This document shows positions 11,665 through 21,000 of a stretch of 64,000 nucleotides of DNA, one piece after another; position 1 is the first letter of the stretch, and each line of letters starts with the position of its first letter. The DNA lies in the NCBI RefSeq assembly GCF_005080685.1, contig NZ_CP039371.1, positions 5,332,001 to 5,396,000 on the forward strand, read 5' to 3'. The notes beneath the pieces are model-generated. The model had not been told where the DNA came from. It searched no databases and worked only from the letters and a program-made list of their open reading frames with translations. The position numbers were made by a program, and so were the translations under genes. This DNA comes from Pseudomonas putida (lineage in GTDB: Bacteria; Pseudomonadota; Gammaproteobacteria; Pseudomonadales; Pseudomonadaceae).

Positions 11665-12420
11665 TCAGCCACTGAGGTAGCGACCGAGCAGCGCAAGGCC
11701 ACTGGCGAGCACCAGCCAGGTCACCAAGCGCACGAAAGCTTCGCGGGACAGCTTCAAGGTCAGCCGACGGCCGAGCCACAGTCCGGCGAACATCACCGGC
11801 AGCAGGCAGGCGGCGAGCAGCAGCAGGCCAGTATCGGCATACACCCCGGCAATCAGGAACAGCGACAAGCGCACCAGCGTGCTGCAGCTGATCAGCGCGC
11901 TCTGGGTTGCCCGCACCTGCTCCTTGGCCTCCAGGCGAGCGCTCAGGTAGATCGCGTACAGAAAGCCGCCACTGCCGAACAAGGCGCCGAACAGGCCGCC
12001 GATGGTGCCCATCGGCACCGCCCAGTAGCCAGCCAATCTGGCCGGCCGCACCTTCACAGCCAAGCCGTAAATTGCGTAGGCAGTGACGAACAGCCCCATC
12101 AGCAACAGCAGCACGTCCGACTTCAGCCGCAAGAGGAAAACCACGCCCAGGGTACAGCCTACGGCCATACACGGCAGCAGGCGCAGCAACTCACCGCGAA
12201 CCACGTCGCGCCGCGAAGGCAGCAGGTTGCCGAAGGCGGCGACGAAGTCCAGAAGCACCAGGAGCGGGATAATCCGTGACAACGGCATGAAGTGAATCAG
12301 CACAGGGCCTGCGACCAATGCCGTGCCGAAACCGGCGATGCCGAAGACGATGTAGGCGGCGCCGATGGCGAACAGGATGGCCAGCCAATCAAGGCCGGCA
12401 AACGATAGCTGGGCGAGCAT
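11665..12420 (-). CDS. TauE/SafE-family sulfite/organosulfur exporter-like permease
   Basis: 251 residues from ATG 12420 (MLAQLSFAGLDWLAILFAIG); a GTG at 12447 is possible but less likely. The protein is almost wholly hydrophobic with about eight membrane segments in two similar halves. It has the family signature of glycine-rich first helix GIAGFGTALVAGPVLIHFMPL and mid-protein GTIGGLFGALFGSGGFLYAIYL. Members move sulfite, sulfoacetate or related anions outward across the inner membrane. Nothing near it shows the substrate. Confidence 0.8.
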   Translation of the reverse strand: MLAQLSFAGLDWLAILFAIGAAYIVFGIAGFGTALVAGPVLIHFMPLSRIIPLLVLLDFVAAFGNLLPSRRDVVRGELLRLLPCMAVGCTLGVVFLLRLKSDVLLLLMGLFVTAYAIYGLAVKVRPARLAGYWAVPMGTIGGLFGALFGSGGFLYAIYLSARLEAKEQVRATQSALISCSTLVRLSLFLIAGVYADTGLLLLAACLLPVMFAGLWLGRRLTLKLSREAFVRLVTWLVLASGLALLGRYLSG

Positions 12421-12534
12421 GAAGTGAGTTCCAAGGGCGACCGGCACATCTTAGCCTCTGCAGCATCCGTTCGTCGGCAACACCACGCCAGACAGCGGTT
12501 GATGCAATTGTGCGCCATAGGCAAAGGACACACT

Positions 12535-13299
12535 TCAGGACTGATAGCGTTGCATCAGGGCGTAAAGGATGGCCACGGTCTCGGCATCGACCACCCCCCG
12601 GTGATCACCGGGGCGAAAGTGCAACTGGAAAGCCCTGAACAGCGAACGCATGTAACTGCCGCTGGGTTGGCTTGGAACGCTGTAGCCGTAGGTGCGCAGC
12701 TTAGCCTGGACGTCCTCGGGCTTAGGCATGTCGCTTGCGAACTGCGCTTGAAATTGCGCCTTGGTCGCATCGTCATACCACGCGCCGATACCTGCTTCGT
12801 GCAGGGTGTGCCACGGAAAAGCCGCCCCTGGATCGCTTTTGCGTCCGATGGCGATGTCACTGTGGCCGAGCACGTGTGTCGGTGAGATGTCCGGATACCG
12901 CTGGAGAATGTCTCGGCTCAGTTGTATCAATGCCGCTATTTGCTCCGGGTGATATTCCGCAAAGGTGAACTGGCCGTTGCTCACCGAAGCTTCGTTGACC
13001 AGTTCGATACCGATCGCTGTATCGTTGAGGTTGCTTCGCCCTCCCCAGGCGCTGACGCCTGAGTGCCATGCCCGCTCGCTTTCGTCAACGAGGTTGAAGA
13101 TACGCACCCGGTCGAAACCTGCACGTTGATAGCTCGGATCGGCGGGCGTGGGCAGCAGGTAGTGCGCACTGACCTGGCTTCCCTTTGCCAGAGCGTTGAC
13201 CGAGCCATTGAAGTTGATTGCGGTGTAATGGAAAACCAAAAAGCGTACTCGGCGGTTGAATGCCTTCGAGCGGTATGTGGTGGAGTCGACGTCGTACAT
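12535..13299 (-). CDS. N-acetylmuramoyl-L-alanine amidase, AmpD/AmpDh3-like
   Basis: 254 residues. The start is the ATG at 13299 because AAGGAGG lies seven bases upstream; the GTG at 13305 falls inside that spacer. The amidase_2 fold is shown by VFHYTAINF (first zinc His, about residue 24), AWHSGVSAWGGRSNLNDTAIGIELVN, and HVLGHSDIAIGRKSDPGAAFPW with the last zinc ligand and the catalytic Lys/Asp region. A C-terminal helical peptidoglycan-binding module follows (PEDVQAKLRTYGYSVP). It cleaves the lactyl amide between MurNAc and the stem peptide. I see no signal peptide, as in P. aeruginosa AmpDh3, which reaches the periplasm by type VI secretion; no such genes are nearby. Confidence 0.85.
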   Translation of the reverse strand: MYDVDSTTYRSKAFNRRVRFLVFHYTAINFNGSVNALAKGSQVSAHYLLPTPADPSYQRAGFDRVRIFNLVDESERAWHSGVSAWGGRSNLNDTAIGIELVNEASVSNGQFTFAEYHPEQIAALIQLSRDILQRYPDISPTHVLGHSDIAIGRKSDPGAAFPWHTLHEAGIGAWYDDATKAQFQAQFASDMPKPEDVQAKLRTYGYSVPSQPSGSYMRSLFRAFQLHFRPGDHRGVVDAETVAILYALMQRYQS

Positions 13300-13444
13300 G
13301 AACACCTCCTTGCAATTGAGGCACCCAGGCTAGGCTCCGCCACGATCGGTCGGTAAGCCCTCGAACTCGCCAGGCAGGGTAGGACACATCCTGTCAGCAC
13401 CGCACCCGGTGCATCGCTCCCGCTTGTCCTTTATGATGCCCGGC

Positions 13445-14824
13445 ATGATCAAAGACCCTTTCGAACGACTCGGCCTGGACCGCGAGGTCCTCACCGTCAG
13501 CCAACTCAACGGCCGCGCCCGCGTATTGCTGGAAGACGTGTTCCGCAGCGTCTGGGTGGAAGGCGAGATATCCAACCTCGCCCGCCCGGCCTCCGGCCAC
13601 ATGTACTTCACCCTAAAGGACAGCGGCGCCCAGGTGCGCTGCGCGCTGTTCCGGCAGAACGCAACCCGCGTGCGCCAGGCCCTGCGCGATGGCCTCGCGG
13701 TGCGGGTGCGCGGCAAGGTCTCGCTGTTCGAGGGGCGCGGCGACTACCAGCTGATCCTCGATACCGTCGAGCCCGCCGGTGACGGTGCCCTGCGCCTGGC
13801 CTTCGAGGCTTTGAAGGAAAAACTCGGTAACGAAGGGCTGTTCAGCGCCGAACGCAAGAAGCCGCTGCCAGCCCATCCACAGCGCATCGGCATCGTCACC
13901 TCGCCCACTGGCGCGGTGATCCGCGACATCATCAGCGTGTTCCGGCGTCGCGCGCCACAGGTCGAACTGAACCTGATCCCCACCGCCGTGCAAGGTCGCG
14001 AGGCCATCAACCAGATCGTCCGCGCCCTGCAACTGGCCGACAGCCGCGGCTTCGATGCGCTGATCCTGGCGCGTGGCGGCGGCTCGCTGGAAGACCTCTG
14101 GTGCTTCAACGAAGAAGCCGTGGCCCGCGCCGTGGCCGCGTGCGTCACGCCGATCGTCAGCGCCGTGGGCCATGAGACCGATGTGTCGATCAGCGATTTC
14201 GTCGCCGACGTCCGCGCCCCCACCCCGTCCGCCGCCGCCGAACTGCTGGCGCCGGACAGCAGCGGCCTGCAGCAACGCCTGGACGGCCTGCACCGGCGCC
14301 TGATGCTGCGCATGCAGAACCGCCTGACCCACGACCGCCTGCGCCTGGAGTCACTGACCCGGCGCCTGCGCCATCCGGGCGAACGCCTGCGCCAACAGGC
14401 CCAACGCCTGGACGACCTGGACATGCGCCTGCGCCGGGCCTTCATGCTCAACCTCAACCAGCGCCGCGAGCGCCTGGTCCGCCTCGACACCCGCCTGGCC
14501 GCGCAACACCCTGGGCGCACCCTGAAGCTGCTCGGCCAGCGTCTCGACAGCCTGGCCGAACGCCTGCCAAGGGCGATGCGCGAGGTGCTCAAGGATCGTC
14601 GCCAACGCTTCCAGGCGCAACTGCAGACGCTGCAAGTGGTCAGCCCGCTGGCCACGCTGGCTCGCGGCTACAGCATCCTGCTCGACGAGCGTGGCCAGGC
14701 CATCCGCAGCGCCGGACAGACCCGCAACGGCCAACGCCTCACCGCCCGCCTTAATGAAGGCGAGCTGCAGGTGCGGGTCGAGGACAACCACCTGACTCCG
14801 GTCACCCTTTCCCTACTGGACTGA
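13445..14824 (+). CDS. xseA: Exodeoxyribonuclease VII large subunit
   Basis: 459 residues from ATG 13445 (MIKDPFERLGLDREVLTVSQLN); upstream in-frame ATGs lack family similarity. XseA with XseB degrades single-stranded DNA from both ends. The N-terminal OB-fold covers about residues 15-110 (VWVEGEISNLARPASGHMYFTLKD). The catalytic domain contains GIVTSPTGAVIRDI, ARGGGSLEDLWCFNEE and AVGHETDVSISDFVADVRAPTPSAAAE. A long, Arg- and Leu-rich coiled coil follows (about 270-400) and the C-terminus has the family motif ATLARGYSI. The next gene starts three bases after the stop, so they form an operon. Confidence 0.96.
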   Translation: MIKDPFERLGLDREVLTVSQLNGRARVLLEDVFRSVWVEGEISNLARPASGHMYFTLKDSGAQVRCALFRQNATRVRQALRDGLAVRVRGKVSLFEGRGDYQLILDTVEPAGDGALRLAFEALKEKLGNEGLFSAERKKPLPAHPQRIGIVTSPTGAVIRDIISVFRRRAPQVELNLIPTAVQGREAINQIVRALQLADSRGFDALILARGGGSLEDLWCFNEEAVARAVAACVTPIVSAVGHETDVSISDFVADVRAPTPSAAAELLAPDSSGLQQRLDGLHRRLMLRMQNRLTHDRLRLESLTRRLRHPGERLRQQAQRLDDLDMRLRRAFMLNLNQRRERLVRLDTRLAAQHPGRTLKLLGQRLDSLAERLPRAMREVLKDRRQRFQAQLQTLQVVSPLATLARGYSILLDERGQAIRSAGQTRNGQRLTARLNEGELQVRVEDNHLTPVTLSLLD

Positions 14825-14827
14825 CAC

Positions 14828-15655
14828 ATGCCCCGCCTGTTCGCGCCCCTGCTTGCCCTCTCCCTCCTGCTGCTGGCCAGTGGCGCCCAGGCCAGCTATA
14901 TCACCCGCACGCTGAACAAGCCCGTGCCCGGTGGCGTGGCCGTGGTCGACCTCGGTCCTTCGGCGCAAACGCCCAGCGCGCGCTTCGATGGCAAACCGGT
15001 GCTGGTGGTCAAGGAGCAAAACAACTGGCTGGCCATCGTCGGCATCCCGCTGACCCAGAAGCCTGGTACCGCCACCCTGAGCCAGGACGGCCGCAGCCTG
15101 CCCTTCAGTGTCGGGCACAAGAAGTACCCCGAGCAGCACATCACCTTGAAGAACAAGCGCCAGGTCAATCCCAACCCGGCCGACCTCAAGCGCATCGATC
15201 GTGAGTTGGCCGAGCAGGTCAAGGCGTATCGCAGCTTCAGCCCCAACCTGCCAAGCAACCTGGTGCTCGACAAGCCGGTCAACGGGCCGCTGTCGAGCAA
15301 GTTCGGCGTGCGCCGCTTCTTCAATGGCGAGGAGCGCAACCCGCATGCCGGCCTGGACTTCGCCGTGCCTGCCGGCACACCGATCAAGACCCCGGCCAAC
15401 GGCAAGGTGATCCTGGTGGGTGACTACTTCTTCAACGGCCGCACGGTGTTCGTCGACCACGGCCAGGGCTTCATCAGCATGTTTTGCCACATGTCGAAGA
15501 TCGATGTGCAGGTAGGCCAGCAACTGCGCCGGGGCGACGTAGTAGGGCGCGTGGGCTCGACCGGGCGGGCGACCGGGCCGCACATGCACTGGAACGTCAG
15601 CCTCAACGATGCACGGGTGGACCCGGCTATTTTCATCGGGGCGTTCCAGCCCTGA
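14828..15655 (+). CDS. Periplasmic M23-family (LytM-type) metallopeptidase
   Basis: 275 residues with a clear Sec signal peptide (RLFAPLLALSLLLLASGAQA, cut at about residue 23). An N-terminal Ig-like module precedes the C-terminal LytM domain from about residue 150. The zinc and catalytic residues are visible in NPHAGLDFAVPAGTPI, in MFCHMSKI and in the HxH motif GPHMHWNVS. It probably cleaves peptide cross-links in the cell wall. The gene follows xseA by three bases and is the last of that operon; a REP pair comes next. Confidence 0.9.
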   Translation: MPRLFAPLLALSLLLLASGAQASYITRTLNKPVPGGVAVVDLGPSAQTPSARFDGKPVLVVKEQNNWLAIVGIPLTQKPGTATLSQDGRSLPFSVGHKKYPEQHITLKNKRQVNPNPADLKRIDRELAEQVKAYRSFSPNLPSNLVLDKPVNGPLSSKFGVRRFFNGEERNPHAGLDFAVPAGTPIKTPANGKVILVGDYFFNGRTVFVDHGQGFISMFCHMSKIDVQVGQQLRRGDVVGRVGSTGRATGPHMHWNVSLNDARVDPAIFIGAFQP

Positions 15656-15669
15656 GACCGCGTTGCCTT

Positions 15670-15756
15670 CATCGCCGGCAAGCCAGCTCCTACAGGTCAT
15701 GCGCCGCTTTCGAGCCCTGCGTGCCCCTGTAGGAGCGGGTTTACCCGCGAAAAGGC
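15670..15756. repeat. REP pair in inverted arrangement
   Basis: A left arm containing GCCAGCTCCTACAGG (15670-15698) and a right arm CCTGTAGGAGCGGGTTTACC (15726-15756) are typical P. putida REP units facing each other. They lie just after the M23 peptidase gene. Confidence 0.75.
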
Positions 15757-15932
15757 CTGTACCGTCAAAGCCTAATTCTACGTCTTGCGCCAACGAAAAA
15801 TACCGCGCAACAACCAGTAAGCATCTTGCAAATTAAAGCCATAAAATCTCGCCGATCAGCTTTTTTTAAGCATTTATCTCAAATTTTTTCCGGCACTTGC
15901 CTTCCCCCACCCCACTGGTTAGGGTTGAAGCC

Positions 15933-16010
15933 ATGAAAACCTTCAGCACCCTCATCCTGCTCCGACAACATCGCAGCCTCTGCCTGGTCAGCGCCCGACT
16001 ACCAGGCTGA
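15933..16010 (+). CDS. Putative leucine-rich leader peptide of leuA
   Basis: A 25-codon ORF (ATG 15933, stop TGA 16008-16010) preceded by an AGGG…GAAG ribosome site. It encodes [20 protein letters not shown] and five more residues; six of 25 residues are Leu. A perfect 7-bp inverted repeat GCCTGGT (15982-15988) / ACCAGGC (16001-16007) covers its last codons. It ends 76 bases before leuA. These features suggest transcription attenuation or translational control by leucine. No classical U-tract terminator is seen before leuA, so the mechanism is uncertain. Confidence 0.5.
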   Translation: MKTFSTLILLRQHRSLCLVSARLPG

Positions 16011-16086
16011 ATCGCGTCGCCTCGCCCCTTCATCTCGTTATTGCACGGCAGGCCCGATCTCGGCCGCACACAAAAGGATTGCTTCC

Positions 16087-17760
16087 ATGACCATGCTCAA
16101 AGACCCTTCGAAGAAATACCGCGCCTTCCCGACCATCGATTTGCCCGACCGTACCTGGCCGTCGAAGACCATCACCCAGGCACCGATCTGGTGCAGCTCC
16201 GACCTGCGTGATGGCAACCAGTCGCTGATCGAGCCGATGGATTCGGAGAAGAAGCTGCGTTTCTGGAAGACCCTGGTGCAGGTCGGCGTAAAAGAGATCG
16301 AAGCGTCGTTCCCCTCCGCTTCGCAAACCGACTTCGACTTCGTGCGCACCCTGATCGAGGACGGCCACATCCCGGACGACACCACCATCCAGGTGCTCAC
16401 CCAAGCCCGTGAAGACCTCATCGCGCGCACCTTCGAGTCGCTGCGCGGGGCCAAGAAGGCCATCGTCCACCTGTACAACGCCACCAGCCCGTCGTTCCGC
16501 CGCATCGTCTTCAACCAGGACAAGCAAGGCGTGAAGGACATCGCGGTGAGCGCTGCCAAGCTGTTCGTCAAGTACGCCGCCCAGCAGCCGGAAACCCAGT
16601 GGACCTTCCAGTACTCGCCGGAAACCTTCAGCGCCACCGAACTCGAATTCGCCAAGGAAGTCTGCGACGCGGTCATCGAAGTGTGGAACCCGACGCCCGA
16701 GCACAAGGTCATCCTCAACCTGCCGGCCACCGTGGAAGTCGCCACGCCGAACATCTACGCCGACCAGATCGAATGGTTCTGCCGCAACATCAGCCGTCGT
16801 GACAGCGTGATCATCAGCCTGCACACCCACAACGACCGTGGTACCGGCATCGCCGCCACCGAGCTGGGCCTGATGGCCGGCGCCGACCGTGCCGAAGGCT
16901 GCCTGTTCGGCAACGGCGAGCGTACCGGCAACGTCGACCTGGTGACCCTGGCCTTGAACCTGTACACCCAGGGCGTCGATCCGGAGCTGGACTTCTCCGA
17001 CATCGACGGCGTGCGCAAGGTCGTCGAAGAATGCAACCAGTTGCCGGTGCACCCGCGTCACCCGTACGTGGGCGACCTGGTCCACACCGCGTTCTCCGGC
17101 TCGCACCAGGATGCCATCCGCAAGGGCTTCGCCAAGCAGAAGGACAGCGAGCTGTGGGAGGTGCCGTACCTGCCGATCGACCCGGCCGACATCGGCCGCA
17201 GCTACGAGGCGGTCATCCGCGTCAACAGCCAGTCCGGCAAAGGTGGCATCACCTACCTGCTCGAGCAGGAGTACGGCATCAGCCTGCCACGCCGCATGCA
17301 GATCGAGTTCAGCCAGGTGGTACAAGGTGAAACCGACCGCCTGGGCCTGGAAATGACCGCACAGCAGATCTACAGCCTGTTGCACAAGGAATACCTCCAG
17401 GCCAACGCACCCTACGCACTGGTCAGCCACCGCCTGCAGGAAGAAAACGGCCACAGCGCCGTGGAAGTGGAAGTCGCCGGCGAAGGCGAAACCACCCTGC
17501 ACTGGCGCGGCAAGGGCAACGGCGCCCTGGAAGCATTGGTAGCAGGCCTGCCGATCTCGGTGGAAATCATGGACTACAACGAGCACGCCATCGGTGCTGG
17601 CACCAATGCCAAGGCGGCAGCCTACATCGAACTGCGCGTGGCCGGTGGTCGTCCGGTACACGGCGTGGGCATCGATGAAAACATCACCACCGCCAGCTTC
17701 AAGGCGCTGTTCAGTGCACTGAACCGCTCGTTGAGCCAGCAGGCGGCCAAAGCGGCCTGA
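16087..17760 (+). CDS. leuA: 2-isopropylmalate synthase
   Basis: 557 residues. LeuA condenses acetyl-CoA with 2-oxoisovalerate, the first step of leucine synthesis. The length and the start ([15 protein letters not shown]) are those of the longer LeuA type of gamma-proteobacteria and actinobacteria. The TIM-barrel shows [16 protein letters not shown] (metal and substrate site) and [18 protein letters not shown] with the second metal motif; [17 protein letters not shown] follows. The C-terminal regulatory domain (about 430-557) contains [20 protein letters not shown]. The gene is monocistronic with a strong terminator at 17782-17810 and a leader ORF upstream. Confidence 0.97.
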   Translation: MTMLKDPSKKYRAFPTIDLPDRTWPSKTITQAPIWCSSDLRDGNQSLIEPMDSEKKLRFWKTLVQVGVKEIEASFPSASQTDFDFVRTLIEDGHIPDDTTIQVLTQAREDLIARTFESLRGAKKAIVHLYNATSPSFRRIVFNQDKQGVKDIAVSAAKLFVKYAAQQPETQWTFQYSPETFSATELEFAKEVCDAVIEVWNPTPEHKVILNLPATVEVATPNIYADQIEWFCRNISRRDSVIISLHTHNDRGTGIAATELGLMAGADRAEGCLFGNGERTGNVDLVTLALNLYTQGVDPELDFSDIDGVRKVVEECNQLPVHPRHPYVGDLVHTAFSGSHQDAIRKGFAKQKDSELWEVPYLPIDPADIGRSYEAVIRVNSQSGKGGITYLLEQEYGISLPRRMQIEFSQVVQGETDRLGLEMTAQQIYSLLHKEYLQANAPYALVSHRLQEENGHSAVEVEVAGEGETTLHWRGKGNGALEALVAGLPISVEIMDYNEHAIGAGTNAKAAAYIELRVAGGRPVHGVGIDENITTASFKALFSALNRSLSQQAAKAA

Positions 17761-17781
17761 GGCCAACCGCGCAACACCTGA

Positions 17782-17810
17782 GCCCGCATCCTTGATGCGG
17801 GCTTTTTTTT
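17782..17810 (+). terminator. Intrinsic terminator of leuA
   Basis: Nine-bp stem GCCCGCATC / GATGCGGGC with a CTT loop, followed by eight T. Confidence 0.93.
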
Positions 17811-17880
17811 GGGGCGCGGTACCCGTCGGGAGAGCTGCAGCGCTGCAGATATCGAGCGTCGCCCTGCAAATCCAAAGCGC

Positions 17881-17909
17881 AAAAAAAAGGGGCGCCGACC
17901 AAGCGCCCC
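17881..17909 (-). terminator. Intrinsic terminator of zwf-pgl-eda
   Basis: On the minus strand GGGGCGC, a seven-base loop, GCGCCCC and eight T. It lies 26 bases after the eda stop. Confidence 0.9.
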
Positions 17910-17934
17910 ATAAGCCGTAAAGCACACAACAAAT

Positions 17935-18615
17935 TCAGTTGGAGTCCAATAGTGCCATCGCCTCGGCGCTGCAGGCCTGGATGCGCGCCCAATCGCCGTT
18001 CTTGATCCAGCTGCTGTCCAGCATCCAGGTGCCGCCCACGCACATCACGTTGGGCAGCGCCATGTAGTTACGTACGTTGGCCGGGTTGACCCCGCCTGTG
18101 GGGCAGAAGCGGATATCGCCGAACGGGCCGGCAAAGGCTTTGATCGCCGCCACGCCACCGCTGATTTCCGCAGGGAAGAGCTTGAAGCGGCGGTAACCCA
18201 GGGCGTAGCCCATCATGATCTCGGACGGGGTGCTGATGCCTGGCAACAGCGGGATGTCGCTGGCGACGCCGGCCTCGAGGATGTCCTGGGTCACGCCTGG
18301 CGTCACCACGAACTGCGCACCCGCTGCCTCGACCGCATCGAACATGCCGCGGTCGAGTACAGTGCCAGCACCGACGCACAATTCTGGCCGCTGCTCACGC
18401 AGCACCTCGATGGCCTTCAGGCCATGCTGGGAGCGCAGGGTCACTTCCAACGTGCGGATGCCGCCAGCAGCCAAAGCGTCGGCCAGGGGCAGGATGTCTT
18501 GTTCACGGGCGATGGTGATCACCGGGAGGATGCGCGCCTGGTCACAAATCGCGTCGATCCGAGCGGCTTTTTCGGCCATCGAGAGCAAAGGCTGTGGGCG
18601 TTCGAGGGTGGTCAT
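17935..18615 (-). CDS. eda: 2-keto-3-deoxy-6-phosphogluconate aldolase
   Basis: 226 residues from ATG 18615, with AAGGA nine bases upstream; the longer frame above it overlaps pgl. Eda splits KDPG into pyruvate and glyceraldehyde-3-phosphate. Visible are LEVTLRS with catalytic Glu57, GAGTVLD, the Schiff-base Lys145 in RRFKLFPAE, and the phosphate loop FCPTGGV. It is the third gene of zwf-pgl-eda, 17 bases after pgl, and is followed by its terminator. The operon is expected to be de-repressed when HexR binds KDPG. Confidence 0.97.
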   Translation of the reverse strand: MTTLERPQPLLSMAEKAARIDAICDQARILPVITIAREQDILPLADALAAGGIRTLEVTLRSQHGLKAIEVLREQRPELCVGAGTVLDRGMFDAVEAAGAQFVVTPGVTQDILEAGVASDIPLLPGISTPSEIMMGYALGYRRFKLFPAEISGGVAAIKAFAGPFGDIRFCPTGGVNPANVRNYMALPNVMCVGGTWMLDSSWIKNGDWARIQACSAEAMALLDSN

Positions 18616-18632
18616 GACAGTGTGTCCTTGGC

Positions 18633-19346
18633 TCATGGGCACCAGAAGATGCTCAGTGGATCGTGAAGAAAAGCGCGAATCGGCATTTCGGCAATGGCGT
18701 CGCCAGCCAGCGCGGCGCGCAGCGTAGCGAGTTTGCCCGGGCCTTGCACGGCCAGGGCGATGAAGGCCGCGCTGGCGAGCAGCGAGCGGGTCATCGACAG
18801 ACGCTGGTGCGGCACGCTCGGCGCCAACAACGGCAGGCAACGGCGAGTGCCAGCCGGGTCCAGGCCCTGAGCGAGGTTAGGGCTGTGTGGGAACAATGAA
18901 GCCGTGTGGCCATCGTCGCCCATGCCCAACACCAGCACATCGATCGGCGGCAGCTCGGCCAACGCCTGGTCAGCCTTGAGGGCCGCCGAATCGAGGCTTT
19001 CGGCCTGCTGGTAAAGGCCGACGAAACGGGCACGGGCGGCATCGCCCTTGAACAAATGACGGGCCAACAGGCCAGCATTGCTGTCGGGATGCTCTACCGG
19101 CACCCAGCGCTCGTCGGCCAGGCTCACGGTAACCTTCGACCAGTCCAGCGCCTCGCTGGCCAGCTGTTCGAGAAACGGCACCGGGCTTCGGCCGCCGGAC
19201 AGCACCAGGCAGGCCCGGCCTTTGCTGGCGATGGCGACGCGCAGACGCTCAGCGACATCATGGGCCAGGGTGGCGGCAAGCACCTTGCCGTCCGGCAGCT
19301 CACGAAGCTGTACCGTTGCCGGCAGTTGCAGTTCAGATATCGCCAT
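18633..19346 (-). CDS. pgl: 6-phosphogluconolactonase
   Basis: 237 residues from ATG 19346, with GGGAGG eight bases upstream. Pgl hydrolyses 6-phosphogluconolactone, the product of Zwf. The DevB/SOL-type motifs are [27 protein letters not shown] (substrate Arg) and [19 protein letters not shown] (catalytic Asp/His region). The gene overlaps the 3' end of zwf by 14 bases, so the two are translationally coupled. Confidence 0.95.
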   Translation of the reverse strand: MAISELQLPATVQLRELPDGKVLAATLAHDVAERLRVAIASKGRACLVLSGGRSPVPFLEQLASEALDWSKVTVSLADERWVPVEHPDSNAGLLARHLFKGDAARARFVGLYQQAESLDSAALKADQALAELPPIDVLVLGMGDDGHTASLFPHSPNLAQGLDPAGTRRCLPLLAPSVPHQRLSMTRSLLASAAFIALAVQGPGKLATLRAALAGDAIAEMPIRAFLHDPLSIFWCP

Positions 19347-20799
19347 ACCACGACCTCCCATCGCGTGTGATCAATGCAATCGAGCTCATCGGCCCCCACG
19401 ACCCGGCCGCATAGGGCTTGGGCGCGTCACCGCTGTTGCGCCAACCGGCGATGAGCTGGTCGCACCACTTCCAGGCATATTCGATCTCGTCCTTGCGCAC
19501 GAACAGGTTCTGGTTGCCACGCATCACCTCGAGCAGCAGGCGTTCGTAGGCATCCGGAATCCGCGCACTGCGCCAGGTGTCGGAAAAATTCAGCTGCAAG
19601 GGCCCGCTGCGCAGTTGCATGCCCTTGTCCAGCCCTTGCTCCTTGGTCATCACTCGCAAAGAAATGCCTTCGTCCGGTTGCAGGCGAATGATCAGCTTGT
19701 TACCGATTTGCAAACGCTGTTCCGGAGCGAAGATGTAGTGCGGGGTTTCCTTGAAGTGGATGACGATCTGCGACAGTTTCTGCGGCATGCGCTTGCCGGT
19801 GCGCAGGTAGAACGGCACGCCCGACCAGCGCCAGTTGCGGATGTCGGCACGCAGGGCGACGAAGGTCTCGGTATCGCTCTGGGCGTTGGCGTTCTCCTCC
19901 TCGAGGTAACCCGGTACCGGCTTGCCGTCGCTGTAGCCGGCAATGTACTGGCCGCGCACCACATGGGTGCCGAGGGCCTCGCCAGTGATCGGTGTCAGGG
20001 CCTTGAGCACCTTGACCTTCTCATCGCGGATGCTGTCGGCCGAAAGGTCGCTGGGCGGGTCCATGGCGATCAGGCACAGCAGCTGCAACAGATGGTTCTG
20101 GATCATGTCGCGCAACTGGCCAGCCTTGTCGAAATAGCCCCAGCGGCCTTCGATGCCGACCTTCTCGGCCACGGTGATTTCCACGTGGGAGATCGAGTTC
20201 TGGTTCCACTGGGTCTCGAACAGGCTGTTGGCAAAGCGCAGGGCAATCAGGTTCTGGACGGTTTCTTTGCCCAGGTAGTGGTCGATGCGATAGACACGAC
20301 TCTCCGGGAAGAAGCGCGCCACGGCATCGTTGACCCGGCGCGATGACTCCAGATCGTGGCCGATGGGTTTTTCCAGCACCACCCGGGTGCGCTCCGCCAG
20401 GCCTACGCGCTCGAGGTTTTCGCAGATGGCGCCATAGACGGCGGCCGCAGTGGCGAAATAGGCGATCAGCGGCTGGCCAGCGGCCCGCTCGGCCAGGGCT
20501 TGGTAACCCTCGGGCTGGAGGAAGTCCAGATGCTGGTAGCTCAGGCGCCCGAGAAAACGGCCAAGCGCCGCTGGCTCGATGTCCGCCGCAGGCACATGGC
20601 GGCGCAGGTGGGCTTCGATGGTGGCCAGATGCTCCTCGGCACTACCGGGCTCACGGGCCAGCGCCAGCAGACGGGTATCGGCGTGCAGCAGGTCGGCCCG
20701 GTCGAGCTGGTAGAGGGCGGGAAACAGCTTGCGCAGTGCCAGGTCGCCGAGGGCGCCAAACAGGGCAAAGGTGCAAGGGTCTACACTGATCGCAGCCAT
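19333..20799 (-). CDS. zwf: Glucose-6-phosphate 1-dehydrogenase
   Basis: 488 residues. Zwf oxidises glucose-6-phosphate to the lactone, making NAD(P)H. The dinucleotide loop is [17 protein letters not shown] (Ala where many enzymes have Ser). The substrate site [14 protein letters not shown] with the catalytic His is at about residue 175. It is the first gene of zwf-pgl-eda and lies divergent from hexR. A TTGAAA-N17-TATTTC promoter and a HexR-type palindrome lie in the 200-base gap between the two. Confidence 0.96.
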   Translation of the reverse strand: MAAISVDPCTFALFGALGDLALRKLFPALYQLDRADLLHADTRLLALAREPGSAEEHLATIEAHLRRHVPAADIEPAALGRFLGRLSYQHLDFLQPEGYQALAERAAGQPLIAYFATAAAVYGAICENLERVGLAERTRVVLEKPIGHDLESSRRVNDAVARFFPESRVYRIDHYLGKETVQNLIALRFANSLFETQWNQNSISHVEITVAEKVGIEGRWGYFDKAGQLRDMIQNHLLQLLCLIAMDPPSDLSADSIRDEKVKVLKALTPITGEALGTHVVRGQYIAGYSDGKPVPGYLEEENANAQSDTETFVALRADIRNWRWSGVPFYLRTGKRMPQKLSQIVIHFKETPHYIFAPEQRLQIGNKLIIRLQPDEGISLRVMTKEQGLDKGMQLRSGPLQLNFSDTWRSARIPDAYERLLLEVMRGNQNLFVRKDEIEYAWKWCDQLIAGWRNSGDAPKPYAAGSWGPMSSIALITRDGRSWYGDI

Positions 20800-20828
20800 G
20801 ATGTTGGTTCTTTCCTAAAGTTGGACTA

Positions 20829-20857
20829 GAAATACCGCTTTCACAGGTGGTTTTCAA
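20829..20857 (-). promoter_or_regulatory. Putative sigma70 promoter of zwf
   Basis: Minus strand: TTGAAA (20857-20852), 17-base spacer, TATTTC (20834-20829). The start would fall some 25 bases before the zwf ATG. Confidence 0.5.
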
Positions 20858-20864
20858 GGAAAAA

Positions 20865-20881
20865 TGTAGTAAAAACCACAA
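20865..20881 (-). promoter_or_regulatory. Putative HexR operator in front of zwf
   Basis: On the minus strand TTGTGGTTTTTACTACA, an imperfect match to the HexR target TTGT-N7/8-ACAA. It sits just upstream of the candidate -35 box and in the hexR-zwf gap. Confidence 0.55.
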
Positions 20882-21000
20882 CATTAACGTCACATGTTAC
20901 AGACAAGTGGTGCACCAAGCGCACCGACAGTACGATAGACAACTCTGTAAAAGGCCTGCTGTCTCGTAAGCCGCCTGCCTTCCGACCCAAGGAAAACCCC

